From NCBI RefSeq assembly GCF_028858725.1, contig NC_084761.1, positions 19,994,501 to 20,058,500 of the forward strand: DNA of 64,000 nt. Reading direction: 5' to 3'. The stretch is from Colius striatus. Lineage: Eukaryota; Chordata; Aves; Coliiformes; Coliidae. Below the pieces are notes generated by a model that saw only the letters and a list, made by a program, of their open reading frames with translations, searched no databases and had not been told where the DNA came from. Both the position numbers and the translations under genes were made by a program. Numbering within the stretch: position 1 is the first letter of the stretch; the number at the start of each line of letters is the position of its first letter. Shown here in pieces: positions 21,901 through 34,400 of the stretch.

Positions 21901-24465
21901 ATGGAGTGAAGTGTGTTTTCTGAATTGGTTCTCTATTGGACAGATGTCACAAAGGTCACTGCGTGAGTGCTTTATTAATTAGTCATAAAGTTGCATAAAG
22001 TTTTCTGAGAACAAGGATGAAAGCCAGAGCTCTGCTGTACCACAGTACCACTTCCTCACAGCGCAGGAGATGATGATCCCTATTTGTGTATTTTCCGTGC
22101 AGCCCGTTCTTCTTGCTGAAGAGAAGTACAGTTGCAACATGTATGCTGTTGAATGTTTTTTTCCACCTTACACTGCTGATGAAAACTCTGGTCAAGAAAA
22201 CTTGTCACGTGAACCTCTCTGCAGCACAGACAAGCACTCTAGCAATATACAATTATATGACACGTCTAAAACCATTACTGACCCTTCTATCTCTCTATTC
22301 TGAATTTTCTGTTAGCTGGCTTTATTTCCCTTTGTTCCTCTTGTTAGCTGTTCTGGATTCTAGTGCTATGCATTTAATACTCCAACCTTACAGCTGGACT
22401 TCAAAAATTCAGTAACAGCCAAACTGAGCATTGCTTCAGCAATGTCCCTGAGCCTCAAACAGAACATTTATGGTTGACTCAGGACTTTATTCACAATTTT
22501 CAGCAGTCTGAAGGAATCCTACATTGCAGTACTTCCTTTCCATGCCCTTTGACCAACTCACAATACAATCAAAAGCTATTTACTGCTCAGGTTGGATGGA
22601 AAATATCTGCCTTTGTATATTCCTGGGGTTTTCCCGTGTATGTAGCAACTGCATAGGAAATGAAGTCATCTCCAAAAAGGGAAGTAGTATTGAAAAAAAG
22701 TGAAAAAAAAAGGAAGAAAAGAAAAAAAATGGACAGGATGCTGCCTGGAGCATGATAAGGAAGTTCATGCTACTCAACATGCATCAACTTCTTCAAATTC
22801 AAAATGACCACTGTGGTTTAACTGCATTTTGAATTAAAAAAAAAAAAAAAGCAATAGGATTACTCAGGGACTTTCCAGTATTTCAGCTGGTATCACCATG
22901 TGTTGTCTGTCTTGTTAGATAAATACCTGTTTTCATTAATCATCATTAAGTAAATGAAAACCAATTACAATACATGAACCAAAGAGTTTATCTACAGGTT
23001 AACTATTTGCCTTACTGAGTGGATAGCATCAGTTTTTGCAAATTAGCAATTTATGTTTGTTCTGCTCTGTGTCATGTTGATTTTGAATATCTGCTGTGAA
23101 AAAAATTGTTTTCCCTTATTAATTGATATAAATAAGGATTTGTGTTGCAGCCACACCTGGGCATTTTACTTTCTCCTGCAGTTGTTATACATGCTGGGCA
23201 GAAGTCAGGAAGGTCAGCCAAGATGGGAACAGACCCTGAATCATGACTCTTCTCACCCAGTTCTACTCCTCAAGAAAAAAAGAGTAAAGGTAGTACCTCC
23301 AGCGTATACTTTTTCTGACTGGTAAGACTTTGCTGGAAGGGAATGGTTTTCATGGGAATTGAACTAATTTTTCTTGTCACTGGCTTTTCCTCTTCTTCAT
23401 TTTGTGTTGCAATTTTGTTTGTATATTACATGGAAAACTATAGGGAATAAGTTACATTTTTCTGCCTCTTGTCTTCTCCTGCTATGGAGAACTTCCTTTA
23501 ACTCCAATGGATTTTGCAACACTGATCAAAAGGCAGCAGTAAGTCAAACAAATGCTTTAGGCATGATTGTTCCACCTTCTCCCAGTCCTCATAGATATGT
23601 TACAGAAAACCAGAATATGTATGTGACAGGGCAAGCTTGCACCTTGTTTTTTTGTTTTGGTTTCTTTTGTTTCCCCCAAGCACTGGTGAGTAACTCTCTA
23701 GATTTTTAAAGGACCAGTGGTACAAAGACAGCACTCATATTTTTTAAGCCTCCATGGATTGTCTGAAGCATTATCACACTTGTGGAGAGCAACTCTATTT
23801 GTGTGTAAAGTTTCTTAGATTTTATGAACTTTAAATTAAAAGTACCATTGTTTAGCAGTGTAAATCTCAGTCTAACCGTCTTGGTAGTTATACTCTGAGT
23901 CATATCTCCTCACTTTTAAGTCTTCAAAATAAAGTGACTTGACAAGTGAAAGTAGTCATTTGTAATCTGACCTAAAGTCATCCTACCCAGGCTGATCTTC
24001 TTAATCTGAGGTAGATACTATCTCTGTAGGAGTTATTTATGTACAGTATGACTGTGTGTCTGATGTTTACCAAACTCCAGTCAACCAAAATCTGAGCTAG
24101 CTTGAACTGTCACGGTTCGAACTGCAAGCAATTCCTAAGGTGTGTCCTGAGCTTCTGAAAGCTCTAATCTCCTTCTGCCATTCCTACTTTCCCCTCTCTT
24201 CAGTATTATACTTCATTGTTTGTCCTTTCTCATCTTGGACTCTCTTTGAATAAAAGGTATCTTCTCCTATTTATTGTAGGAAAAATATTTGTCATTGGGA
24301 TTCAGTGAAAAATGTGAAAGTCATTCTTACATATAACCGTTTCTCTTAATTCCATCCCAGAGCTAATTTTCTTTTACAAAAAGTAATGTAATTTCAAAAT
24401 CCAGAATTTACCCATTTCAATTTAGCATTAGTGGCCAATGCCAAACCCAGTCATCTGAATATTTA
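18940..24465. other. Gene-poor spacer upstream of the chemokine cluster
   Basis: AT-rich, with an AT-only run near 19360-19410 and a purine-rich tract at about 22675-22735. I recognise no exon, RNA gene or young repeat. Distal control elements of the chemokine genes could lie here, but nothing in the sequence identifies one. Confidence 0.4.
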
Positions 24466-24469
24466 ATGT

Positions 24470-24760
24470 AGATCAAGGATATGAACCTACAGCAAGGACT
24501 TTGATTTTCCCCAGCAGTTTCTTCCTGAAGATCTGCCAATACCTGTTTGTTAAGTCCAATCTGTTGAGGTATCTAATCCCAGTAGAGTTAACCAGGAAGC
24601 CATCTATTATGAGCATAAAGCATGCACTGGAATAGTCACTGAGCTGAATGTTTAACCACTCATGCAAAACAATATCTCTTCCCCATTCTTCTTCAGTATA
24701 ATAACCACTGGAGTGCTTGGGAACTGTTAAGAGTCAGCACGAGCTTCAATTCCAGCATGT
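24470..24760 (-). mobile_element. Decayed Ty3/Gypsy-like reverse transcriptase fragment
   Basis: Minus-strand translation gives two blocks typical of Ty3/Gypsy reverse transcriptases, in the right order but in different frames. At about 24680-24715 it reads TPVVIILKKNGEE (family pattern SPVVLVxKKDG), and at 24530-24559 LDLTNRYWQI (family pattern LDLtkGYwQi). Stops and at least one frameshift separate them. No LTR, integrase or gag is visible. Gypsy relics are scarce in birds. The match rests on motif memory, so it is moderately certain. Confidence 0.55.
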
Positions 24761-24764
24761 CTGG

Positions 24765-26196
24765 ACTGGAGAAAGGCCAATGTCACTTCAGTCTTCAAAA
24801 AGGGCAGGAAGGACGACCTGGGAAACTACAGGCTGGTCAGCCTCACCTACATCCCTGGAAAGGTGATGAAACAACTCATCCTGAATGTTGCTACTAAATA
24901 TATGAAGGAAAAGATGGTTATCAGAGGGAGTGAACATGGATTCACCAAGGGGAAATCCCATTTGAACAACTTGATAGCTTCCTACGAGAACATAACTGGC
25001 TGGCTAGATGAAGGGAGAGCAGCGGACGTCATCTACCTTGACTTCAGCAAGGCTTTGGACACTGTCTCCCATAACATCCTCATCAGAAAGCTCAGGCAGT
25101 GTGGCTTGGATGAGTGGATGGTGAGGTGGATCGAGAGCTCGCTGAATGACAGAGCCCAGAGGGTGATGATCAATGGAACTGAGTCAAGCTGGAGGCCTGT
25201 GGTTAGTGGAGTTCCACAGGAATTGGTTCTGGGGCCAGTCTTGTTCAACATCTTCATCAATAATCTGGATAAGGGGACAGAGTGTACCCTCAGTAAGTTC
25301 CCTGATGACACCAAACTGGGAGGACTGGCTGATTCCCCAGAAGGCTGTGCTGCCATTCAGCAGGAACTCAACCAGCTAAAGAGTTGGGCAGAGAGGAAGC
25401 TCATGAGGTTCAACAATGACAAGTGCAGAGTCCTGCATCTGGAGAGGAACAACCCCACCCACCAGTACAGGCTGGGGATTGACCTGCTGGAGAGCAGCTC
25501 TGCAGAGAGAGACCTGGGAGTCCTGATTGATAATAAGCTAAACATGAGCCAGCAATGTGCCCTTGTGTCCAAGAAGGCCAATGGCATCCTGGGATGCATC
25601 AAGAAGAGTGTGGCCAGCAGATCAAGGGAGGTTCTTGTCCCCCTCTACTCTGCCCTGGTGAGGCCTCATCTGGAGTCCTGTGTCCAGTTCTGGGCTCCTC
25701 ATCTCAAGAGGGACAGGGAAGTGCTGGAGAGAGTCCAGACCAGGGCCACCAAGATGATCAGGGGACTGGAGCATCTTCCTTATGAGGAAAGGCTGCGGGA
25801 ATTGGGGCTGTTTAGTCTGGATATGAGGGGACTGCAGAGTATTTACAAATCTTAACAAATATTAATATTTACAAATATCTACATGGTGGATGTCAGGAGG
25901 TTGGGGTTTCTCTTTTTTCTGTTGTATCTAGTGACAGGACAAGGGGTAATGGGATGAAGCTGGAACACAAAAAGTTCTATTTAAACATAAGGAAAAACTA
26001 TTTCACTATGAGGATGAGGGAGCCCTGGCACAGGCTTCCCAGGGAGGATGTGGAGTCTCCTTTTCTGGAGGTTTTCAAAACCCACTTGGATGCATTCCAG
26101 TGCGACCTTATCTCGATGGATCCGCTTTAGCAGGGAGGTTGGTCTAGATGATCTCTATAGGTTCTTTCCAACCCCCACCATTCTGTGATACTGTGA
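24765..26196 (+). mobile_element. CR1 LINE, 5'-truncated, with a long open reverse transcriptase frame
   Basis: Starts in the reverse transcriptase ([20 protein letters not shown]) and stays open to the stop at 25855. Boxes seen are [37 protein letters not shown] and [13 protein letters not shown]. The DD pair is present, but the usual FADD reads FPDD. The frame ends early at QSIYKS, before the last CR1 segment. The 3' UTR and tail follow, the tail decayed to CATTCTGTGATACTGTGA. No endonuclease is present, so it cannot move by itself. Confidence 0.95.
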
Positions 26197-26392
26197 TTTT
26201 CATCTCTCAAGTGGCATGCATGAGTGCACACTGATCGTCTTTCATAAGGTTCATCCCATTAATCACACATATTCTTCAGAAAAGATTTCTATTTCTTCTG
26301 CAAAATCTCCACAATTTCTGCAGTTTTATAGAACAAAAAACTTGGGTAGTAAGATGTTATCAAAAAGAGTTTCTCATAGACTGTCAGAGAAT

Positions 26393-26885
26393 AGTCACAG
26401 TTTCACAGAAAGACATAATAAAATAAGGTTGGAAGAACCCTCTTGAGAATGCCCAGTCCATGCTCAAACACCTATGCATGTGCACACACACATCCTACCT
26501 GTTCAAAGCATGGTCAGATACAGCAAGTTGCTCAGGACCTTGTCAAGTTATGTTTTGAATATTTGTGAGGATAGACTTCACAACCCGTGACAGAGTTTTG
26601 TCCGGAGCTCCTTGTTCATCCATGCAGGCCTCCTGCTGCCTTTGCTTGACTTCCCGCTAGCTGGGATGGACAACTCTTGAGCTTGGCAGGGAGGTGACAC
26701 CTCAAAATCAGCCAGCACTCCTGGACCCCTCTGCTCTCCAGGGTGGTCTCCCATGGGATTCTTCTGAGCTGACAAGCTCCAAGTCTGCTCTCCTAAAGTC
26801 CACAGCTATGATCCTGCTTTTTGCCTCGCCCCTTCCTTTTAGGATCCTGAAATCTACCACTGACGATGCTGCAACCAGTTGACCT
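26393..26885 (-). mobile_element. Old CR1 copy (or two adjacent pieces), minus strand
   Basis: 26393-26600 is a strongly diverged CR1 3' end read in reverse (GGTTGGAAGAACCC, later TTTTGAATATTTGTGAGGAT and CTTCACAACCC). 26600-26885 is the ORF2 segment upstream of the reverse transcriptase in reverse, homologous to 8345-8620 (for example the complement of CATGGATGAACAAGGAGCTC). The reverse transcriptase between them is missing, which suggests an internally deleted element or two insertions. Confidence 0.75.
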
Positions 26886-26889
26886 CAGG

Positions 26890-29078
26890 ATCATTTATGC
26901 TAATAACCTAATCATTTTAGTGTGGTAACTGGAGAGTGACATTTCTCAGTCCAGCAAGGAGCACCATGACAAAAATTGTACCTGACTCTGTGACTCAGTG
27001 TGACCTGTAACAAGAGGTGATTTATAAATCCTGGCAGATTTATAAATGCTGACAGGTGGGGATGGTTACTTTGGCAATGTATGGCATTCAGTTTGAGCCT
27101 TATGTCCAACGTGGAATCTTGTAAGATCTCCTAGCACGTTAACATGGCTGCTCTAACAGTCCTACTGTATGTGAACTTTATTGTTACTTTTGTGTGGCTG
27201 CAAATTTGATACTGATCACAGGTGGAGCGTGGTATTTCAACAGTGACAAAAGTCACTGAGCACAGAAGGCCTAGCAGGCTAATATAGTTGGGACATAAAC
27301 ATTTTTCAGGCAACAGTACCTCACAGAGTAACATTCAAGGCATTTAACTCTCCAGTCTGGGTAAGCATGTTCTTACACATAATTGTGTTAACCTGGAGCC
27401 ATCTCTGGTGAAAACTTGAAGTTACACTTGTGGAGCTGCAAAGGTCCTGTAATCACACTGCACCTCACAGCTCTGTTTCTAGAATTTTTAAATGCTTTTC
27501 TCTGTGAAATGCAAGTCACTTCGGAAAGTACTGCAAATAATAAAGTTGTCCAGCTCCGTGCATTAGGAACAGTGATAGAGGCTTAAGTGCTTTATCTCAT
27601 TCTATACAAGTGGTGGTTAGCTGTAAAACACTGTGCAATTATTACTTCATAAGGATTTGATTTGCTCTTTATTGAGGGAGATGTAACAGTATTTTTGGTC
27701 ACGGAATGGTTACTAAACTGGAGTTTGAAAGCAATTTCCTCCCAGCTAATGTTGCAAAATGAGCAGGATGTGCACTTGTTGAATTGGACGTCACTGTTCA
27801 CCTCTCACATGAGTTTTTGGAGGATGCTATAGAAGTATGGCAAAGGGAATAGCTATAGATTACACTTGACCTCACAGCCCTTGTTATTATAATTTTAAGT
27901 AGTAAGGCTTGAGGTTCAAGGTACAGAATTGAACAGGAAGGGACAAAATGAATTCTGGAGTATATTTATGCAGCCTCATTGACATCTTTTGTCTTTTATT
28001 CTAGTTTCAAGATAGAGCTCAATTTATCATTGACCTTTGAAACACTATCTACTGAAAAACACATTCAGAATTTAAAAGCTGGTGTATTATTTGTTGCTCT
28101 GCCATAAATGCTGCTGCCAACAGATGAGAAGACCCTGCCCAAGCTTTTTATCACAGCAGTACTTTCCATCATGTACTTTTTCCATTGATGTTTTGCGATA
28201 CTTGTTTACCAAGTTACTAATTAAAAATTGTGTGTCATATCTTAAACTCACCATAATGCATTCTGAAAGGAATGCTTGTAATTCTGTATAAGCCAGTGCA
28301 TGTCCTGCTCTTTTCACAACCCACTCTGAAAGGAAATGCCAAACATTATGGTAATCATTTACCAAAAGAAGTTCCAGATGAGAAGCATGTGTCTGTACCA
28401 GGTGTAAGAGCAAAGAAGTGTGGTTTTTCACACACATTTCTTGAGTATTGTTGTGATTTGTTGATAGTAAGAAGTGTAAACCAGCTGGCACCAGTTCAGA
28501 CAACAAATAAATTGGTTCCCTTTTAAAGATAATAAAAAATACATTTTACATTAAAGAACTTTAAAGCAAGTTGTGTTGTACCACGGTGAGTTCCTCAGAG
28601 TCCTTCTTTATTGGCCTCTCCTTATTTCTCCTCCGAATCAGACATTTACCAATAACGGTTATTGTGCTCTTTTACTATATATTGGACAGATTAATCCAGA
28701 AAGGAGTAGTGTTTCTTGTTCACATGCAGTCAAATCAGAGATTCAGTGCAAGACATTTGTGATTTATTTTGAGATCTGGGAATAGGAACAGGCTGAGATT
28801 TCCGTGGTGCCTGTTATTGCAGATATGGGTTGGTTTTGGTTTTTTTTTTCACTCCAGTGCTGGTCATTTTATTTTTAGGATTTAGATTTAGGTTATTCCC
28901 TGTTTATTTGAGAGGTGTCCCATTTTATACTCTGTCTCTGTGATAGTGGTAGTGAAAGAACTGAGGAGATGGTGCAAACCTGCACTGCAGAGACGGGAAC
29001 AAGAGGCCAGGGCTGAGGAAGGCATGGGAACTTCTTAGGCTCACTTCCTCAAAGCTGTATCTCTCAAACCATGTACTT
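26890..29078. other. Intergenic, nothing recognised
   Basis: AT-rich spacer. It includes an 18-bp imperfect tandem duplication at 27020-27055 and a 139-codon minus frame at 28087-28506 without family match or splice context. Confidence 0.4.
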
Positions 29079-29079
29079 A

Positions 29080-29317
29080 GTTTGGAACACAAAAAGTTCC
29101 ACTTAAACATACGAAAAAAACATTTCACCATGAGAGTGACGGAGCCCTGGCACAGGCTGCCCAGAGGGGTTGTGGAGTCTCCTTCCTTGGAGGTCTTCAA
29201 GACCCGCCTGGACACGTTCCTATGTGACCTGATCTAGGTGAACCTGCTTCTGCAGGGGGGTTGGACTAGATGATCTCTGAAGGTCCCTTCCAACCCCTAC
29301 CATTCTATGATTCTATT
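29080..29317 (+). mobile_element. CR1 LINE 3' fragment
   Basis: Begins TTTGGAACACAAAAAGTTCC and runs through the CR1 end module (GCACAGGCTGCCCAGAGG, TTGGACTAGATGATCTCT) to CATTCTATGATTCTAT. Well preserved and short, like the nested copy at 9211. Confidence 0.95.
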
Positions 29318-29319
29318 AG

Positions 29320-31200
29320 TTGTAACAGTATAGTCTGCAAAATTATTTACTGTAATTTATTGTCTGAAGTACCAGACATTCTGCAATAGCTGGCCAACAA
29401 TAACTGAAGGATGAGCGACAGTTGCTCAACAGCCTTGAGTTGCTCTACACCTTGCTCAGGTGCCATCAAATTAAGTTATGCGACACAATGGGATTACAAG
29501 ACGTAATCATTTTAATTACAAGACATTTTAATCACAGAACAAAAGCTGTCTTTATTCAGCTTTACTAACATATAGGTCACTTCATCTCATGGCAGGTTTG
29601 GTCATGTTGGCTCTGCCTGATAGTAGCAATGGGTGTGAATTAAGGAAGTGTTGGGAATCTCTGAAGATATGCTCAATCCCTTAACCTCAACAGGAGGCAG
29701 TATCAGGTACTCAGTGCAGCTCAGGAAGCAGTCAGACCATAGTGTTATTATTTCTGGTTTACATCTACTGTCACCACTATAGCATTACAGCTTAGGCTGG
29801 AGGCCTAAGGTGAATTGCTCACAGATATGCCTTGTGTCTTTTAGACTGTGAATATGTCTCCCTGTGCTGTTTAGTGGCAAAAGGCAATGCTGGTGTGTTG
29901 CATCTTTCCTATTTTTCAGGGTCCCGTACTTAAGCCCATGTGCTCCCCATCACTCATTTCAAGATGACTCATCCAAAGGCCATTTTCTTGACATTCTTTT
30001 ACTTGGAGGCAGGAACTTGGTAATAAGTTTCAGCAAGACAATAAAATCCTTCCCGGATCATGTTGCAATCTCATTAAGTTGCACAGTGTCACCCCGGGAT
30101 CTGTGTGAAAAGAACTTACTTCTGCACTACTGACATGCAAGCAAGGACACTGCCATTTTGAAAGAGCAGTGGTGGTCCCTCTTCCAGGACAGCAGGGCAG
30201 CTTCCTGCCTAAAAGTAGCAATCAGCATCCTAACATTTCTGCTGAGTGAGAATGCTTCTGCTCTGAGTGGGCAGTGTTTCACCACTGTTCAGCCTAAGTT
30301 CCTGGTGTAGTGCTTCAGTGGGTTCAGAGTAAGTATCTGTCTCTCTAAGAGAAGCAGTGAGTGGATGAATTAGAATCTCTCTTTCATCACAAACCCAGCA
30401 GACAGCATACACTTAAGGAAGTCAGGCAAGGCAGAGAGCACACATACAGGGTTTCTCACAGTAGTTGGAGTCCTACCAGGTGGCATCTTAGTGCCTTTGG
30501 TGCAGGGCTTACAGTGAGTTGTATGACTAGCACCAGCAAGCCCCCCATTTTTTCAGTTTTTAAGGATACCTAGAATAATGGGCTGCTCATCTTTTGCACA
30601 CCACCTTTGCAAAAATGAATAATAGTAGCTGTGAGTCAGCCCCAAGGTGCTCTGCACGCTGCCCCGTTGCTGAGCCATAGCTCTTTGACCTAGGACAGAG
30701 CCTTTCCACACCCTTCAGTACTCTTGCACAACCAGCAGCTACTTGCCTTTGTCCCAAGCAGTGAAGAAGAGGCTTGAATCACAAAGCTGAAATCTGAATC
30801 TGGATCTGAAATTCCCATTCCTGTGTGGGTATCTGAATACAGAATTTTGCCTAAGACTCATTCCAAGGATGTGAAATCACCTCGTGAGAAGAAAACGTAG
30901 ATGCCCATATTTTCTAGCTAGCTTTATCTAGGATGGGATGTGATGCTAGCTTTCTGTAGGCAAGCTAACTGCATGGCCTTTGACATTTAAATTTGTACCC
31001 TTGAATCTGCACTTGCTTACTTAAATAAGTGACCTGATGTTCATGTTTGTAACTGCTGTTGAAGTTCCTAGGTATCTGACAGCAGTAATCAAGACAATTT
31101 TAATATCTTACCTTAGAAGTGCCCACATGAAAACACTGTCCCATTAGGAATTTTCAGCTTAAGGCAAATCCTTTGTAAAGGAAAAATATAGGGATAACCC
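29320..31200. other. Intergenic, nothing recognised
   Basis: No exon, RNA gene or repeat that I can name. Frames up to 89 codons (29864-30133) show no family resemblance. Confidence 0.4.
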
Positions 31201-31315
31201 AGAACAAAACCAGCAAGTAAATTAGATTTATTGCATGTACGTGGTGTGGAAGATGGATAAACTGAGAGAAAAGACAATCACATGTCTGAAGCGTTAACCT
31301 GGAACCCTGGAGATT

Positions 31316-31435
31316 TCAGTCCAGCTCTTGGATGTGGTGCAGTTTTGTGACTGTGGGGTAGCTGATTAGGCCAGGATATGCATAGATCTCATCAAAGATC
31401 AAGCTGTCATCCTCAAAGGTCATGCCAGAGCACAT
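31316..31435 (-). CDS. Small unassigned reading frame with a downstream polyadenylation signal
   Basis: A 39-codon minus frame (first ATG at 31433-31435) ending in TGA at 31316-31318. It reads through FEDDSLIFDEIYAYPGLIS and ends KLHHIQELD. AATAAA follows 84 nt after the stop, at 31227-31232 (minus). Composition is acidic and aromatic, unlike the leucine/serine-rich noise frames around it. An in-frame TAA sits just upstream of the ATG. I do not recognise the protein. It may be a terminal exon fragment, a gene relic, a microprotein or chance. Confidence 0.3.
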   Translation of the reverse strand: MCSGMTFEDDSLIFDEIYAYPGLISYPTVTKLHHIQELD

Positions 31436-31439
31436 TAAT

Positions 31440-34400
31440 TACCTCTGAGGATTTAAATTTTAATTCTTTGTGCCTAACTTCTCTATAAAATTACTTAGCT
31501 GCATAGATTGAAGCTGCCCGTCTCCCAGGAGATGTGTATGAGCTATTGTGACTCTTTTCTGGAGGCTCAGAAAAAGAAACATTCTAAAGCATACAGAATG
31601 GAGGAAAGTTAGTTTAAAGGCCTTGAGAAATGAGTGTTTAATATTTTAATTTCATTAAAGAATATATAAACTTGAAAAAATAGGAGTGGAGGATCACCAT
31701 GGCTTACTTGATTAAATAAAGTACTGGTACAGTTCTTAGCCATAACAAGTACAAACCTTGGACAACGTAAGTGAAACTGGGTATTCTTTTTGCAAAAGTA
31801 GGACTTGTGAGTCACCAAATATGAAGTATGAATCTAGAAATCCTTTGAAAGAAACATCACCTTTGTTTTGCACAGGTTGTGTGAAAAGATGCAAATTATG
31901 AGTATGAGCTTATCTTTAACTACACATTAACTCTACCTTTTAAAGTGGAAACAGAATCTGTAATTCAGAAAGAGAAAGGTCTGCCTTCTTCCTTCCTGAA
32001 AGAAACCTACTTTATAATCCTCTGGAAATGATTCAAGCAATGTATTTCACCTTCATTGCATTTCATAAATAAACTAACATTAAAGAAAGCATTTGAGTTG
32101 GATTAGAGTTTTGCTCCACACCTTAAAGCCAGGAAGTTTGGCTACAGGTGACACACTTGTTTTCAGTACATCCCCTTTTGTTTTTACAGTAATGCCAGTT
32201 ATACACACTAGTAGAAAGTGGAACTTCCTGCCAGAAACTGATGCAGGTCTAACATTGCATTTGTGTGATTTATTTTGCTTGAACTAATACATTGTTGTTA
32301 ATTGCAAGGATCTTATTCACCTTACTGAAGTGATTTCCTTATCAAACTTTTCACTTGTGTAATCCGGTATTTTTTTCCCCCATCCCACATGCCTCAACAA
32401 GACTGCTTAAGTGAAAAACATTATCAAGATTTTCTTCTGGTATGTGATACAGTGCAAGCTTCAAGCATCTAGGCATCAAAGATATGTCCCACCAGTGCTG
32501 AAATTCATTTCACATGCACATAGTTCACCAGCATTTGGAATTCAGAGATGTAATGGTTCTGTCTCAGAAGGCGTGAAAAAGGTGAACATGATAAGCATCT
32601 GATCATTTAATGATGTTAAAGTCCATGCAAGTATTTTACTTGAAAAAGCCTGAGATAAAGCTCTGAAAGAGTAGACACCAATAAGAAAGGAAAGTTGTAG
32701 GAGGGTACCAACTGAGAATAATGCTTACACCAAAAATAAATTCACAGAATCCCTTTGAAATCATCTTTATTTAAATACAGTTTAATATTTAAACATCCCA
32801 ATGTTCAAATATTTCTAAATCTATTTCCCATGAATAGAAACATAATGTATTTAGTGAGATAGCAGCCAGAAAATACTGTTAGGAATCAGTGCTCGTTTAT
32901 AGCAAGTGGACAAGCTGACAGCAGGAGGCTATCAGGGCCCAGCAAGGACCAGCTGCTCCCTCAGGAACAGGGAGCCAAGCTTCACACCTCAGCAGGGCAG
33001 GCAGGGACCTCACTGCTCAGGCTCCCTCTCACAGCCTCTGAGCAAGGTGAGCCAGGCAGACCCAGAGATCACAGCCAGGTTCAGCCCATACCACCAGGGA
33101 AGTTCATGGCAATGAAGTCCAAGGACGAGCTACAAGTGCCAGGTCAGAGGTCTGGATCAATGCTGTTCACTGTCAGGCAAACCCAAGGCTGAACAAGAGA
33201 TGAGCACTTCTCCACCATAGTTCAAAAGGATAGAAGTTGAATCCCAAGCACAAGCTTCTTGTCCTGTTGAGTGAGGGGTTGTCTGGGGAGGCTCACCAGC
33301 ACTGTTAAGGCCAATTGGTGCAGTCTGGCCCAACAGCAAGCAATCTCTGCTACAGCAAGATCCTTTAGCTGGAAATATGGAAGGAGCAAAACTTAGTAAG
33401 ACTTATACCATCTACCCATGGCTACAGACTGCAAAAATTGAGGTTTCAGCTTATGAGACCTTCTGTGACCTTTCTGAATGTTTCCTCAATCTTAGGCAAG
33501 TTTTCTGAGCAAAAGTAAAACTTAATCAAAATAATTTCTAAACAGCAAAGGAAAAATATAGAGGTTTTTCCTTCCAGCTATAGCACAGCAATAAAGCCCT
33601 TTCTGATTTTTTTTTCCCCTTCCAGCAGCAAATGACAACTGAGCTTTAGGAACATATCCTTTTTTTAAAAAAAAAAGGTCTCCAATACATGCTTCTCAGT
33701 GTAAGTAGTCCTTTACTGCTATCCTGTGTGAGGTTACTTCTCAGTGTCAGATATTGAAGGGTTACATGTGCTTGCTATGGGCTTGACCTTGTAGCACTCA
33801 TTGGCAGTGGCAAAAAATACCAGTTTGTGTTTGTTAGCTGTAGGTGCTTTAAGATTAGCTGAAAGCTTGAAAGTGGGATGATTTTCAGAGTTCTTTTTGT
33901 ATTGAATGTCAAAGTAGGTACCCAAACCCACACCATCATTTGGAAAAACCTTTGTGAATTTCAGCATTCTTAAGGTTTTAAATACTTTTGTTACTACTGA
34001 TGAGGTTTTAGACTAAATTTATTCATATTTCCAGGTAAGAGGTGTTACCTCGAAGCAGCTTGTTACTATTAACAGCCATTGCACTTTTGTTTTCTCCTAG
34101 GAGAAATTGCTTTTACTATTATAACAGAAAAAAAGAATAAAGAAGTATTCCCCTACATTTGATCTGAACACGATACACTAGAAGTGGTGTGAATGAAATA
34201 CACTAGAAGCAGAGAATAAAACCCAACATAAAATGCTTGTCTCTCCCATAGATTTTGAAGTGCGCATTTAAAGGCTTTCCAAAGTATTTTAAGGTTCTGC
34301 CCTAATACAGTACCCAAACATGGACTCACATTGCATTCTCAGGCGTTGCTTTGAACTGGAATAGAATAAGCTGATGCCCATGTGATTTTCAGAACTGATG

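Noticed and set aside
32900-33340. GC-richer block as a gene or CpG island
   Set aside because: Few CpGs, no splice-bounded frame and no family match. At most an unclassified repeat.
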